From AG25 sp035518815 (GTDB taxonomy: Bacteria; Gemmatimonadota; Gemmatimonadetes; Gemmatimonadales; GWC2-71-9), in assembly GCA_035518815.1 (NCBI GenBank), contig DATIXG010000072.1:62001-126000 (forward strand): a DNA stretch of 64,000 nucleotides, written 5' to 3'. This document shows, in pieces, positions 7,542 to 16,193 of this stretch (its first letter is position 1; each line of letters opens with the position of its first letter). The notes under the pieces are model-generated. The model made no database searches, was not told the origin of the DNA, and saw only the letters and a program-made list of their open reading frames with translations. A program made the position numbers and the translations under genes.

Positions 7542-9802
7542 CCCCTCGAGCCTGCCTCGAGCGCGCGATGCGACCACCGCTCGGGCACCGCGCTGCGCTC
7601 GAGCAGGCGGCCCCGCTGGCGCATCCGGGCCGCGTCGATCAGCATGCGCCCCGCCCAACGGAACACGTTGAACTCCTGCACCAGGCCGCGCATCACGCGC
7701 ATCCGCGTCCGCTGCTCCGCGCGCGGCAGCCCCAAGGCCGTGTCCAGCGCGACCGCGCACTGGTCGGTGTCGTACGGGTTCACGACGAGCGCTTCCGGCA
7801 GCTCGCGCGCGGCGCCCGTGAACTCGCTCAGGATCAGCACGCCCTGATCGTCGTTGCGGGCCGACACGAACTCCTTGGCTACCAGGTTCATGCCGTCGTG
7901 CAGACTCGTGACCACGCACACATCCGCGGCCCGGTAGTACTCATAGATCGCTTCGGTGTGATGGTGCTCGACGAGTAGCACGATGGGCGGCGGGCCGTGA
8001 TCGAGAAACCGCTCGTTGATGCGGGCCGCAAGGGCCCGCACCCGCGCGTCGTAGTGCTGATACTCCTCGATCCGGCTGCGGGTGGGCGCGGCGATCTGGA
8101 TGAAACTGAACTTCCCCACCCATTCGGGACGCAGCTCGAACAAGCGCTCGACGGCGCGCAGCCGCTCTTCAATGCCCTTCGTGTAGTCGAGCCGGTCCAC
8201 GCCCACTGCGATGGCCTGCGTGGCAGGCAGCCCGTGGCGCTCGCGCACGTCCCGACGGCACTCGTCGATGGGCTTGGTCACGAGCCCGGGGGAAGGTGGC
8301 CATTCGACCGAGATCGGATACCGCTTCACGGCGGCGAGCTTGCCCCGGTAGGACACGGTAAACGTCTCCCGGTCCACCCGGGCTTCGAGGGACCGGTCGA
8401 CGGTGTCCACGAAGTTGTTGCAGTGAAACTGCGTGTGAAAACCGAGGATCGTCGAGCCGAGCAGGCCGTCGAGCAACTCTTCTCCCCAGGGACAGATGCC
8501 GAATGCCTCGGGATTGGGCCACGGGATGTGCCAGAAGGCGATGATGGTGGCGCCGGGGAGGCGATCCCGGATCATTCGCGGCAAGAGTGCGAAGTGGTAG
8601 TCCTGCACGAGCACGATGGGGTCGGGTGAATGCGATTCGTCCACCACTGCCTGCGCGAAGTGCCGGTTCGCCTTGACGTATTGCTCCCAGTCCGCCGTAC
8701 GGAACGTGGGGCGCACGTGCGCGATGTGACAGAGCGGCCACAGCCCTTCGTTCGCGAAGCCGTAGTAGTAGCCCGCTTCCTCCTCGGCGCTCAGCCACAC
8801 GCGCCGCAGCTGGTAGGCAGGATGCTCCGGCGGCACGGCCACGTGGTCGTGGCGGTCCACCACGTCGCGGTCGGCCGAGCCGCCACCGTGCGCGATCCAA
8901 GTCCCCGAACAGGCGCGCATGATCGGCTCGAGCGCTGTGACGAGCCCGCTCGCCGGCCGCCACAGTGCGATCCGATTCCCCTCGTGGACGTGGATGTAGG
9001 GCTCCCGGTTCGATACGACGATCACTTCCTGGCCCCGGAGGTCTGTGTGCAGGATGGCGCGCAGCGCGTCGGGCGTCCACGCGACTTGCTCCTCGTCCCG
9101 AGAGCGGTGCTCAGCCTCGAGGTCCTGGATCAGGGCGCGCAGGTCGCTCGCGATAGGCCGGAGCTCGGGCGCCTCCAGCTCGTCGGCCGGGCGAAACAGC
9201 CCCTCACCCCGCAGCAGCGCGCGCAACCCCTGCACCCAACCCCGCCAGCTCAGCTGGGCGATCACGACCGTGATCAGCGCCACCGTCGCCCCAAGTCCCA
9301 CGAAGAAGAGGAAGAGGTATTTGCGAGTCTCCTCGCTCCGCCGGGCCACAAAGCTCATGTCGTGTACCAGCACCAGCTTGCCGGTCGACGCACCCGCGGC
9401 CGCCAGCGGTCTGACCGACACCAGGAGCGGGCCATTCGGGCTCTTGATGAGGTGACCGTCGGGATCGGCGAAGCGCTCCAGGTTGTCGCAGCGGACCACT
9501 ACGGGGAGGGTCGGAACGGCGAGGGGCTGCGCCAGCGGTGACGGGCAATACGCGATCGCGTAGAGCCGCTCGTCCCGCGTGATCTGGGCGAAGAATCGCA
9601 GCATCCGGGCGCGGTTGCCCGACTGGATCAGATCCTGCAGCGGGTCATCGACCGTGTTGGCGATGAGGCTCGCGCGGATGTCGAGGTCGCGTACGAACCA
9701 CTTGAGCGTGAGCCGATCGACGAGCGGCACGGCGGCGTACGCGAACGCCGCGAGCGCGAGCAGCAGCGGGATGATGAAGCGGAGGGAGAGGCGCATCGGC
9801 AT
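7538..9802 (-). CDS. otsA: Trehalose-6-phosphate synthase with N-terminal membrane sensor-like region
   Basis: This is a GT20 glycosyltransferase that makes trehalose 6-phosphate from a nucleotide-glucose and glucose 6-phosphate. It is 754 residues instead of the usual 450-500. Residues 1-27 form a first membrane helix, about 28-160 an extracytoplasmic segment, about 162-184 a second helix, and 185-240 a HAMP or coiled-coil-like linker. The synthase begins near 258 (EVIVVSNREPY) and shows VQDYHFALLP, FWHIPWPNPEAFG, GVDRLDYTKGIEERL, SLHDGMNLVAKEF and LSEFTGAARELPEAL. The layout suggests a membrane-tethered enzyme whose activity may respond to an external signal such as osmotic change; that is inference. 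A glucosylglycerol-phosphate synthase is a less likely alternative. It leads an overlapping otsA-otsB-GH15 operon. Confidence 0.93.
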   Translation of the reverse strand: MPMRLSLRFIIPLLLALAAFAYAAVPLVDRLTLKWFVRDLDIRASLIANTVDDPLQDLIQSGNRARMLRFFAQITRDERLYAIAYCPSPLAQPLAVPTLPVVVRCDNLERFADPDGHLIKSPNGPLLVSVRPLAAAGASTGKLVLVHDMSFVARRSEETRKYLFLFFVGLGATVALITVVIAQLSWRGWVQGLRALLRGEGLFRPADELEAPELRPIASDLRALIQDLEAEHRSRDEEQVAWTPDALRAILHTDLRGQEVIVVSNREPYIHVHEGNRIALWRPASGLVTALEPIMRACSGTWIAHGGGSADRDVVDRHDHVAVPPEHPAYQLRRVWLSAEEEAGYYYGFANEGLWPLCHIAHVRPTFRTADWEQYVKANRHFAQAVVDESHSPDPIVLVQDYHFALLPRMIRDRLPGATIIAFWHIPWPNPEAFGICPWGEELLDGLLGSTILGFHTQFHCNNFVDTVDRSLEARVDRETFTVSYRGKLAAVKRYPISVEWPPSPGLVTKPIDECRRDVRERHGLPATQAIAVGVDRLDYTKGIEERLRAVERLFELRPEWVGKFSFIQIAAPTRSRIEEYQHYDARVRALAARINERFLDHGPPPIVLLVEHHHTEAIYEYYRAADVCVVTSLHDGMNLVAKEFVSARNDDQGVLILSEFTGAARELPEALVVNPYDTDQCAVALDTALGLPRAEQRTRMRVMRGLVQEFNVFRWAGRMLIDAARMRQRGRLLERSAVPERWSHRALEAGSRG

Positions 9803-9942
9803 TCCTTGTCAGGGGAATTCGCCCCACCAGCGGGGGGTGCAGACAGCGATGTCCGCCTAGACTCGAACGATGTCGTTCCTCCGTGTGCGTATCGTGCGAC
9901 GCTATCGACCGAGATACTCCGCGACCCCCTCGCGGGTTCCCG

Positions 9943-11541
9943 CTACGGGGACGGATTGACGTCCACCCGGAACGCCGGCGCCCGCTGCTTGGGCCGCTGC
10001 TCGACAGGAATGGTGACGGTATTGCCGTCGCGCACCGCGTGATAGGTGGGCGACATGATCTCCACACCGGCCGCCCAGAAGGTGTCCTGAATAGCGGCGC
10101 GCAGGCCGGCGTAGATCCACGGCAGCTCGCCCGACCGCTCGGCGTCGATCGCCGCGTTCAGCTGGTATTCCACATACGAGTCGTCGAGCGCGGTCTGCAG
10201 CACGAACGGGGCCGGGTTCGTGAGCACCGCCTCGGCCTTCCCTGCCGCGGCAATCAAGAGCTCGTGTACCTGACGCCACGGCGTGTCGTATCCGATGGTC
10301 ACCGATGAGTAGATGAGCAGTGGGACGCCCTGCCGCGACGCCGCCGTGTAGTCGGTGACGGCGCCCGCCACTACCACGTTGTTCGGCAGCGTCACGAACT
10401 CGTTTTTCGGCGTCCGGATCTGCGTGGCAAGCAGGCCTAGCTCGATGACGGTGCCCTGCATGCCTCCCGTCTGGATGAAGTCCCCCACTCGGAAGCTGCG
10501 CGAGTACATGAGGACGAGCCCGCTCATCGCCTGCCCCACGATGCCCGCCGATCCCAACGTGAAGAGCACGCCCGTGATCACCGAAATACCCTTGAAGGCG
10601 GTCGAGCCGCTCCCGGGCACGTAGGGATAGGCGACCACGATCGCGAACATCCAGAGCAGAACAACGATAATTCGCCGCGTCGGCTCGGCCGTGTCCGGAT
10701 GGATCCCGGGTAACGCGATGCGCCGTTGCGCGACCGCAATGAACACGGTTCGCACAAGGCGCGCCGCGTAACGGGTGGCGATGAAGATCAGGACGAGGAT
10801 GGCGAGGTTCGGAATCACCTCGAGCGCTGCGAGACCGACCCGCCCAAGCGAGGCGAGGAGCACCTCGCCAAGCGTTTCCCCCCACGGCCGAGTCCAGGGA
10901 AACAGGCTCAGCACGAAGGTGAGATAGCCGTAGGTGACGACGAGGACGAGCCCCCACCAGAGCGCGGCCACGAGCGCGCGCTCCGCCGCCACGACCTGAT
11001 GAGGCTCGAGGATCGTCAGCCCCCGGATCCCGATTCTGCGTGTGGCGGCGACCAGGCGGGGCTCGAGCGCCGCGCTCACCCGCTGCCGCGCGCGCCCCAG
11101 CAGCCGTACTGCGAGCACGAGCATCAGTGTCGCCACGAGGAACAGCGCTCCTTCGGTGAGCAGGCGCCTCGGGCTCCGCGACTCCCGCGATTCGCGGATG
11201 ACGAGGCGCATCTCGGTCACCACCCGCGCCGCGACCGCTGTCATGGACTCACCAGCGGCGGTGTCGACGTCCGCCACGGTGACCATGAAGGCGGGCTCGC
11301 CGCCGAGCAGGATGAGCACGCCGTCCGACAGGGCCTGCGATGACACCGAGTCGCGGCCGGCGGCGAGCTCGGCCTTCACCCGCCGGCCCACGGCCGCCGC
11401 GCGCGCCGCGGCTGTGGGCGCAGTCCCCCGCGAGCGGAATACGGCCACGGTCCGATTGCCCAATTGCAGCACCGCGGTGTCCGCGGCAGGAGCCTGGATC
11501 GACGGCAACAGCAACGCCAGCAGGAGCGGGGTGATCGCCAT
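9943..11541 (-). CDS. MscS-family small-conductance mechanosensitive channel
   Basis: This is a membrane channel of 532 residues that opens under membrane tension and releases solutes during hypo-osmotic shock. It has a signal-peptide-like start (MAITPLLLALLLPSIQ), a periplasmic segment of about 130 residues, several membrane helices and the MscS core. The pore helix and beta domain read GSAGIVGQAMSGLVLMYSRS, RVGDFIQTGGMQGTVIELGL and TPKNEFVTLPNNVVV. The length fits the extended MscS group with extra N-terminal helices rather than the 286-residue E. coli MscS. It lies upstream of the trehalose operon on the same strand, separated by 140 bases. Both could serve osmotic adaptation, but shared transcription is not shown. 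Confidence 0.92.
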   Translation of the reverse strand: MAITPLLLALLLPSIQAPAADTAVLQLGNRTVAVFRSRGTAPTAAARAAAVGRRVKAELAAGRDSVSSQALSDGVLILLGGEPAFMVTVADVDTAAGESMTAVAARVVTEMRLVIRESRESRSPRRLLTEGALFLVATLMLVLAVRLLGRARQRVSAALEPRLVAATRRIGIRGLTILEPHQVVAAERALVAALWWGLVLVVTYGYLTFVLSLFPWTRPWGETLGEVLLASLGRVGLAALEVIPNLAILVLIFIATRYAARLVRTVFIAVAQRRIALPGIHPDTAEPTRRIIVVLLWMFAIVVAYPYVPGSGSTAFKGISVITGVLFTLGSAGIVGQAMSGLVLMYSRSFRVGDFIQTGGMQGTVIELGLLATQIRTPKNEFVTLPNNVVVAGAVTDYTAASRQGVPLLIYSSVTIGYDTPWRQVHELLIAAAGKAEAVLTNPAPFVLQTALDDSYVEYQLNAAIDAERSGELPWIYAGLRAAIQDTFWAAGVEIMSPTYHAVRDGNTVTIPVEQRPKQRAPAFRVDVNPSP

Positions 11542-11858
11542 GGCGCGAACCTCGAAAAGGGTGGGCAGCGACGCTTGCTGCCAATAGCACGTTTTGGAGA
11601 CGAGTGCAATTGGTCTAGTGGGAACCCTCGCTCACGCGGGATTGTCGCTCGCGACCGTCGGGGGTTTCACCTGCGCGACTCCCTTGTTGCCCTGTACGCG
11701 GGATCACGGCGCGACCATTCGATCGAAAGCAATTTTGCGGACGTCGAGCGTATGCCAGTACGAAGCAGATGGTCGGGGCTCGCCCACCAGCCGTCCGCTT
11801 CGCCATGCACATAGACCACCGCACTTCGCCACGAACGTGAACGCCACTGGGATGCCCT
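11542..11858. other. Divergent intergenic region, no gene seen
   Basis: These 317 bases separate the start of the MscS gene (minus) from the DUF5602 gene (plus) and should hold both promoters. I found no convincing -35/-10 pair, operator palindrome, RNA gene or supported short reading frame. Confidence 0.6.
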
Positions 11859-12626
11859 ATGCGTCGACCGGCCCCTCTCCTGTTGTCCATCTCCGGCGTC
11901 GCGCTGCTCGCCGGGGTGAGACTCTTTGCCACCGCGAGCGAGCTGCGCACGCCGCCGCCTGCGCCGACTCAGTCGGGCGCGCTTCAATCGACGGCGCCGC
12001 TCGGCGACGGCACCATCCGTACCTTCGTCACGCTCGACAGCGCCGGTCGTCCGAACGCCGTCGGCGCCACCTTCACCGCGGGAGTGCTCCGCGAGTTGCC
12101 CGACACCCTCACCCCGCTCACCCTCGGGCTGGGAGCGGGAGCGTCGCGCACGCCGTTCACGCACCTCTACGTCGACTGGGTCCCGCACGGCCACGCCCCC
12201 GGCGGGATCTACGATCGACCGCATATCGACTTTCACTTCTTTCTCGCGCCACTCCAGGAGCGCCTGGCGGTCGCGGGCGGCGTTGATTCGCTCCCGCCCC
12301 CGCCGGCAATGCTCCCGCGGGGCTACGTCAAGGTGACCGAATCGGTGGCGTTCATGGGCACACACTTCGGCGACACGAGCGGCGCCGAGTTTCATGGCGC
12401 GCCGTTCGACAAGGTGCTGCTCTACGGCTCGCACGAGGGGAGCATCACGTTCTACGACTTCATGGTCACCACGGCCTGGCTCGCCACCAGGCCGAATGCA
12501 GTGATCACGATCAAGCAGCCGGCTTCCTACCCGACCACGGGCTACTACCCGACGCTGGTACGCGTGAGCTACGACTCCGCCGCGGCCAGCTACCGGGTGG
12601 CCTTGGAGCGATTCGTCGCTCATTGA
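11859..12626 (+). CDS. DUF5602 (TTHB210-like) secreted protein
   Basis: This is a secreted protein of 255 residues with an N-terminal hydrophobic signal (MRRPAPLLLSISGVALLAG). The mature part matches the pattern I associate with DUF5602: RTFVTLDSAGRPNAVGATF, then YVDWVPHGHAPGGIYDRP with DFHFF, then GYVKVTE with MGTHFGD, and a late YGSHEG. The repeated conserved His residues (HGH, HIDFHF, THFGD, GSHEG) suggest a metal site, but function is unknown. The stop is 14 bases before the CxxCH lipoprotein start on the same strand, so the two are probably one operon. Confidence 0.75.
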   Translation: MRRPAPLLLSISGVALLAGVRLFATASELRTPPPAPTQSGALQSTAPLGDGTIRTFVTLDSAGRPNAVGATFTAGVLRELPDTLTPLTLGLGAGASRTPFTHLYVDWVPHGHAPGGIYDRPHIDFHFFLAPLQERLAVAGGVDSLPPPPAMLPRGYVKVTESVAFMGTHFGDTSGAEFHGAPFDKVLLYGSHEGSITFYDFMVTTAWLATRPNAVITIKQPASYPTTGYYPTLVRVSYDSAAASYRVALERFVAH

Positions 12627-12640
12627 TCGAAAGGACCACG

Positions 12641-13327
12641 ATGACGGTTACCACGAGACTCTCGACGCTAGCGGTGGCCGCCCTGCTCGCCGGGTGTGCC
12701 CGGTACGCCACCACCGCCAGCCCGTCGGCCGCGATGATCGCCGGAACCCTCCGCGATACGTCGGGCGCCGCTTTGGACGAAGCCTCCGTCCGGCTGCGCG
12801 CGCCGGGCAGCACCAAGGACCTGCAATGCACCCTCACGGATGCAGCGGGCAGATACGTCTTCAGGGGCCTCGCGCCGGGCAGCTACGATCTGTTCTTGGT
12901 CGTGCCCGCCGCGACCGCGCTAGAGGGACCCAATCCGCACCCTGTGACGGTGGCGGCGAAAGGCGCCACGGACGTCGACCTCATCGTCACCCTCCTCCCC
13001 GTGAGCTTCTCGCGTCACGTGGCGCCCGTCCTGCGGGGGGCGTGCACGGGGTGTCACTCTGCCGCGGGTGGAGCGCCGCTCGGCCTCAAGCTGACAGGCA
13101 GGGCTGCCCGGGCGCTGACCGTCGGAGTCCCCTCCGTCGAGCATCCGGGGATGAAGCGCATCCGAGCCACCAAGCCCGACTCGAGCTATCTGCTCTACAA
13201 GCTCGAGGGCACACATCTCGCCGTGGGGGGGAGCGGCCTCCAGATGCCGCAGGGCTTTCCCCGGCTGCCGGACCAAACGATCCGGATGATCGGGCGCTGG
13301 GTTGCGGAGGGGGCGCTGCCGAACTGA
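12641..13327 (+). CDS. Lipoprotein with carboxypeptidase-regulatory domain and CxxCH motif
   Basis: This is a lipoprotein of 228 residues. The ATG at 12641 is chosen over the frame opening at 12623 because GAAAGGA precedes it, and the signal then ends LAVAALLAGCARY. Residues about 25-110 are a carboxypeptidase-regulatory-like beta sandwich (GAALDEASVRLRAPGS, GRYVFRGLAPGSYDL). The C-terminal half has a single haem-type motif, LRGACTGCHSAAGG, followed by SSYLLYKLEGTH and a late LQMPQGFPRLPD where Met could be the distal ligand. This matches the short Planctomycete-type cytochrome c domain often found in secreted proteins. Haem attachment is inferred from motif. Its terminator is a strong hairpin just downstream. 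Confidence 0.75.
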   Translation: MTVTTRLSTLAVAALLAGCARYATTASPSAAMIAGTLRDTSGAALDEASVRLRAPGSTKDLQCTLTDAAGRYVFRGLAPGSYDLFLVVPAATALEGPNPHPVTVAAKGATDVDLIVTLLPVSFSRHVAPVLRGACTGCHSAAGGAPLGLKLTGRAARALTVGVPSVEHPGMKRIRATKPDSSYLLYKLEGTHLAVGGSGLQMPQGFPRLPDQTIRMIGRWVAEGALPN

Positions 13328-13333
13328 AGCGAG

Positions 13334-13366
13334 ACGGGAGCGCCGGGCGACGCCCAGCGCTCCCGT
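13334..13366. terminator. Strong bidirectional hairpin between convergent genes
   Basis: ACGGGAGCGC and GCGCTCCCGT form a perfect 10-bp stem, and the loop itself can pair as GGGC with GCCC. It lies between the ends of the convergent CxxCH lipoprotein and Asp/His-tail lipoprotein genes. T-runs are weak, as is common in GC-rich genomes. Confidence 0.65.
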
Positions 13367-13389
13367 TCCACACATACCGACCTTACTGC

Positions 13390-14814
13390 CTAGTCGTGGC
13401 CGTGTTCGTGACCGTGGCCGTAACCGCCGTCGTCGTCGTCATCATCCCCATCGTGATGGTGACCTGAGGCCGTGCCGGTGTGACCGTAGACCGCGATGCA
13501 GCCCGTGGCCTGATAGCCGAACGCCGTACAGACGGTCGGAGTCGCAGCGGCCTGCACGATCACAAAGACGTAGTTCCTTCCCTCCGCAAATGCCGCGGGG
13601 TTCGCGACTCCGGCTGCAGTCACATTCTGCTTCCATTGGGCGGTGCGGGCATCGATCACGCCGACGAAGCCTCCTACCGCTGTGTAGAAGTTGTCGTCGC
13701 CGCTACCGTAGGTCGTCTCGTTGCCGCCGCCGACCTGCGTGATGCCGGTATTGATGAACGCGCCGGTGCGCGCGTTCATGATGAACGGCCGACCGCACGC
13801 CGGGATCACCATGTGCTGGTGCCGTCCGAGCGCCGGATCGTTGATCCCGAACTGCCGCCCCGTCGGATTGGCGGTCGTGGGGGTGCCCACGATCCCAAGC
13901 GCCGTGCAATCGATATCGAACTCGTGCTCGATAACGAACGGGCGCACCCTCGGATTGATAACCGCGACATACTGGTGGAAGAGCGCGGTGACGACGCCCC
14001 CGGTGACCACCTGCCTCCCCGATACGGCCGTCACGATGCGACGGGTTCCGGGATCCCACAGCGGCGCCTCTTGTCCGCGGCGATCCGGGAACGAGATCGT
14101 GCCGACAATGTGGTAGGGGGGCCGTGCGGAGATGAACGTCGCGTACGTGTCGATCGCGTTATGCGGGGCCGCCGTGTCGAGCGCCGACGGATTCTGCACG
14201 AAGATCAAATCGTGCAACGGATCATACGTGATCTCGTTCGTGCGGCCACAGTAATGGGTCGTGGCGGTGCCGTGATCGCATGCCGGGATCGAGGTGTTGA
14301 TCGTGGCGACAATCTGCCTGACATGGTCGACGTCCACCACGTAGAGCGTGCTGTTGCCGTCCGACACCCACGCGCGCCCGCGTCTGTCAAGTACGACGCT
14401 GCTCGGTCCGGCGCCGTTGGTGGTCGCCGTGCCGCCGCCGGCGCCGGCGTTCCCGATCATGCCCCCGACGCGGAACAGGAAGGCGAGGTTGTTGGCATCG
14501 AACACGTCCAAGCCGGCGTTCGATTGGTCGGTGAGATAGTACCGGTCACCGTCGACCCAACCCTTGGTGCCGGCCGCGAGATTCGTGGGGCCCGGCGCCT
14601 GGATGGCGCAGATCAGCGCGATCGACGAATCTGGGTTCCCCCGGTGATGGCTCGCGACGAAGCTTGCGCAGGACGGATCAGTCGGCGGCGGTGGCGGCGC
14701 CGTCTTGTGCAGCGAGATGATCGGAGCCGTCGGCACCTGGTTCTGATCGCACGCGAGCACCACAGCCGCGGCAGCGCTGAACAGGAGAGTACAGAATCGC
14801 ATCACAGGTTTCAT
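13390..14814 (-). CDS. Lipoprotein, probable beta-propeller, with Asp/His-rich C-terminus
   Basis: This is a secreted lipoprotein of about 474 residues. ATG at 14814 is chosen because GGAGG sits five bases upstream; the signal ends AAAAVVLACDQNQ. The body has repeated propeller-like strands such as YYLTDQSNAGLDVFDANN, RAWVSDGNSTLYVVDVD and FYTAVGGFVGVIDART, so a beta-propeller is likely. Six or more Cys residues could form disulfides. The last 22 residues are unusual: three His, then a run of six Asp, then alternating Gly, His and Glu, ending in Asp. Such a tail could bind divalent metal. No enzymatic motif is seen and I do not recognise the family. Confidence 0.7.
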   Translation of the reverse strand: MKPVMRFCTLLFSAAAAVVLACDQNQVPTAPIISLHKTAPPPPPTDPSCASFVASHHRGNPDSSIALICAIQAPGPTNLAAGTKGWVDGDRYYLTDQSNAGLDVFDANNLAFLFRVGGMIGNAGAGGGTATTNGAGPSSVVLDRRGRAWVSDGNSTLYVVDVDHVRQIVATINTSIPACDHGTATTHYCGRTNEITYDPLHDLIFVQNPSALDTAAPHNAIDTYATFISARPPYHIVGTISFPDRRGQEAPLWDPGTRRIVTAVSGRQVVTGGVVTALFHQYVAVINPRVRPFVIEHEFDIDCTALGIVGTPTTANPTGRQFGINDPALGRHQHMVIPACGRPFIMNARTGAFINTGITQVGGGNETTYGSGDDNFYTAVGGFVGVIDARTAQWKQNVTAAGVANPAAFAEGRNYVFVIVQAAATPTVCTAFGYQATGCIAVYGHTGTASGHHHDGDDDDDDGGYGHGHEHGHD

Positions 14815-15137
14815 ACCAACCTCCGTAGAAGGCAAACGCCGAGCTACCAGTAGTGGCGGCTCGGCGAGCGTCGGTACTTCATCGCGTCAGTTCCGGCGTC
14901 GCGGAAGAAGCGAGAAACCGGGCAGCCCTGCTAATGAGGGGCTAACCTGCGCGGATTGGTCCTCTGTCAAGGTGTGAGACACGCCAGTCGAATCCGCCGA
15001 GTGTGGACGTCGTGCGACACCCTCGTGCCGCACCCGTATGGCTTGCCGCCACCGTCGAGCGCCGATAGCGTACACCCGCGCTTGTCCCGACCGAGGGGGT
15101 GGAACGTGAACGGCGATTCCCTAGTGAATTCACTGGT
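14815..15137. other. Divergent intergenic region
   Basis: These 323 bases separate the Asp/His-tail lipoprotein gene (minus) and the YchF-like gene (plus). CGCCGAGC (14837-14844) and GCTCGGCG (14859-14866) form an 8-bp inverted repeat in the lipoprotein leader. AGTGAATTCACT at 15123-15134 is a perfect 12-bp palindrome just before the YchF-like start and could be an operator. No RNA gene was recognised. Confidence 0.45.
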
Positions 15138-16178
15138 GTGAAGATAGGTCTGGTGGGCTTCGCCGGGTCGGGGAAGACGACCGTCTTCAATACCCTCACC
15201 GGGCTCCACGTCCCGGTCGGGTTTGGGGGCGAAGTCCGGCTCGGCACGGTCAAGGTGCCCGACGAGCGGATCGCGAAGCTGAGCGGGATCTTCTCGCCCA
15301 AGAAGACGACCTACGCCGAGATCGTCTTCTGCGATGTGCCCGGCGAGCACGGCGCGGAGCAGAAGGGGCTGTCGCGCAAAGCGCTGGTGCAGATCCGCGA
15401 CCAGGAAGTACTCTGCCTCGTGCTCCGAGCCTTCCCGAATCCGGCGCTCGAGGCGGCGCCCGACCCGCTCGCCGAGCTCGAGGCCTTTCACACCGAATGT
15501 CTGCTCGCTGATCTCGAAATCATCGAGCGCCGCCTGGACCGCGCGAAGAAGGACAAGCCCGACCCGCTCGAGCTCGCCGCCTTTCAAACGATGAAGACCA
15601 CGCTCGAGCACGAGCTGCCGCTGCGCTCGCTCCCTTCAGCCGCGTTGAATCGCGACCTCCTCAAGGGCTACGCGCTGCTCACCGACCGTCCGCTCCTTGT
15701 CGTTCTCAATTGCGCCGAGCAGGACGCCGCTGCGGCGCTCCCTGCCCCGCTCGCCAAGCGCCTGGGCGAGCTGCACGCCGCGGGGCTGGTGCTGTCCGCG
15801 AGTGTGGAAGCGGAGATTGCAACGATGGATGCCGCCGACCAGGCGGCGTTTCTTGCGGACCTCGGACTCAAGGAATCGGCGCTGGCGCGCTTCATCCGCA
15901 CGGCCTACGGACTGCTCGACCTCATCTCATTCTTCACGGTGGGTCCGGACGAGGTGCGGGCGTGGCCCATCCGGCGCGGCACGCACGCGCGCCAGGCGGC
16001 GGGGAAAATTCACTCGGATCTCGAACGCGGATTCATTCGAGCCGAGGTGATCCCGTACGATGTCTTCATGCAGTATGGGTCGGAGCAGGCGGTGCGGGAC
16101 GCGGGGAAGCTGCAGGTCCACGGGAAGGACTACGTCGTAGCGGATGGAGACATCCTACACATTCGATTCAATGTGTAG
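15138..16178 (+). CDS. ychF: YchF/OLA1-type P-loop NTPase with TGS domain
   Basis: This is a cytoplasmic TRAFAC NTPase of about 346 residues. The start chosen is GTG at 15138 because it gives VKIGLVGFAGSGKTT, matching how family members begin; an earlier GTG at 15099 is possible. Motifs visible are the Walker A GFAGSGKTT, the switch-II-like FCDVPGEHG, and LNCAEQD, which fits the NxxE that lets YchF use ATP as well as GTP. A helical insertion follows (LADLEIIERRLDRAKKDKPD), and the C-terminal TGS-like domain ends GKDYVVADGDILHIRFNV. The G1 loop reads FAGSGKT rather than the usual LPNVGKS, so this is a divergent member. YchF proteins bind ribosomes and influence stress responses. Confidence 0.82.
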   Translation: MKIGLVGFAGSGKTTVFNTLTGLHVPVGFGGEVRLGTVKVPDERIAKLSGIFSPKKTTYAEIVFCDVPGEHGAEQKGLSRKALVQIRDQEVLCLVLRAFPNPALEAAPDPLAELEAFHTECLLADLEIIERRLDRAKKDKPDPLELAAFQTMKTTLEHELPLRSLPSAALNRDLLKGYALLTDRPLLVVLNCAEQDAAAALPAPLAKRLGELHAAGLVLSASVEAEIATMDAADQAAFLADLGLKESALARFIRTAYGLLDLISFFTVGPDEVRAWPIRRGTHARQAAGKIHSDLERGFIRAEVIPYDVFMQYGSEQAVRDAGKLQVHGKDYVVADGDILHIRFNV

Positions 16179-16182
16179 GATG
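16151..16182. terminator. Perfect 13-bp stem-loop spanning the ychF stop codon
   Basis: CATCCTACACATT and AATGTGTAGGATG pair perfectly around a six-base loop, CGATTC. The left arm encodes the last ychF codons and the right arm includes the TAG stop. It lies between two convergent genes and could terminate transcription from both sides, although no T-run follows. Confidence 0.55.
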
Positions 16183-16193
16183 CCGCCGCTCCG

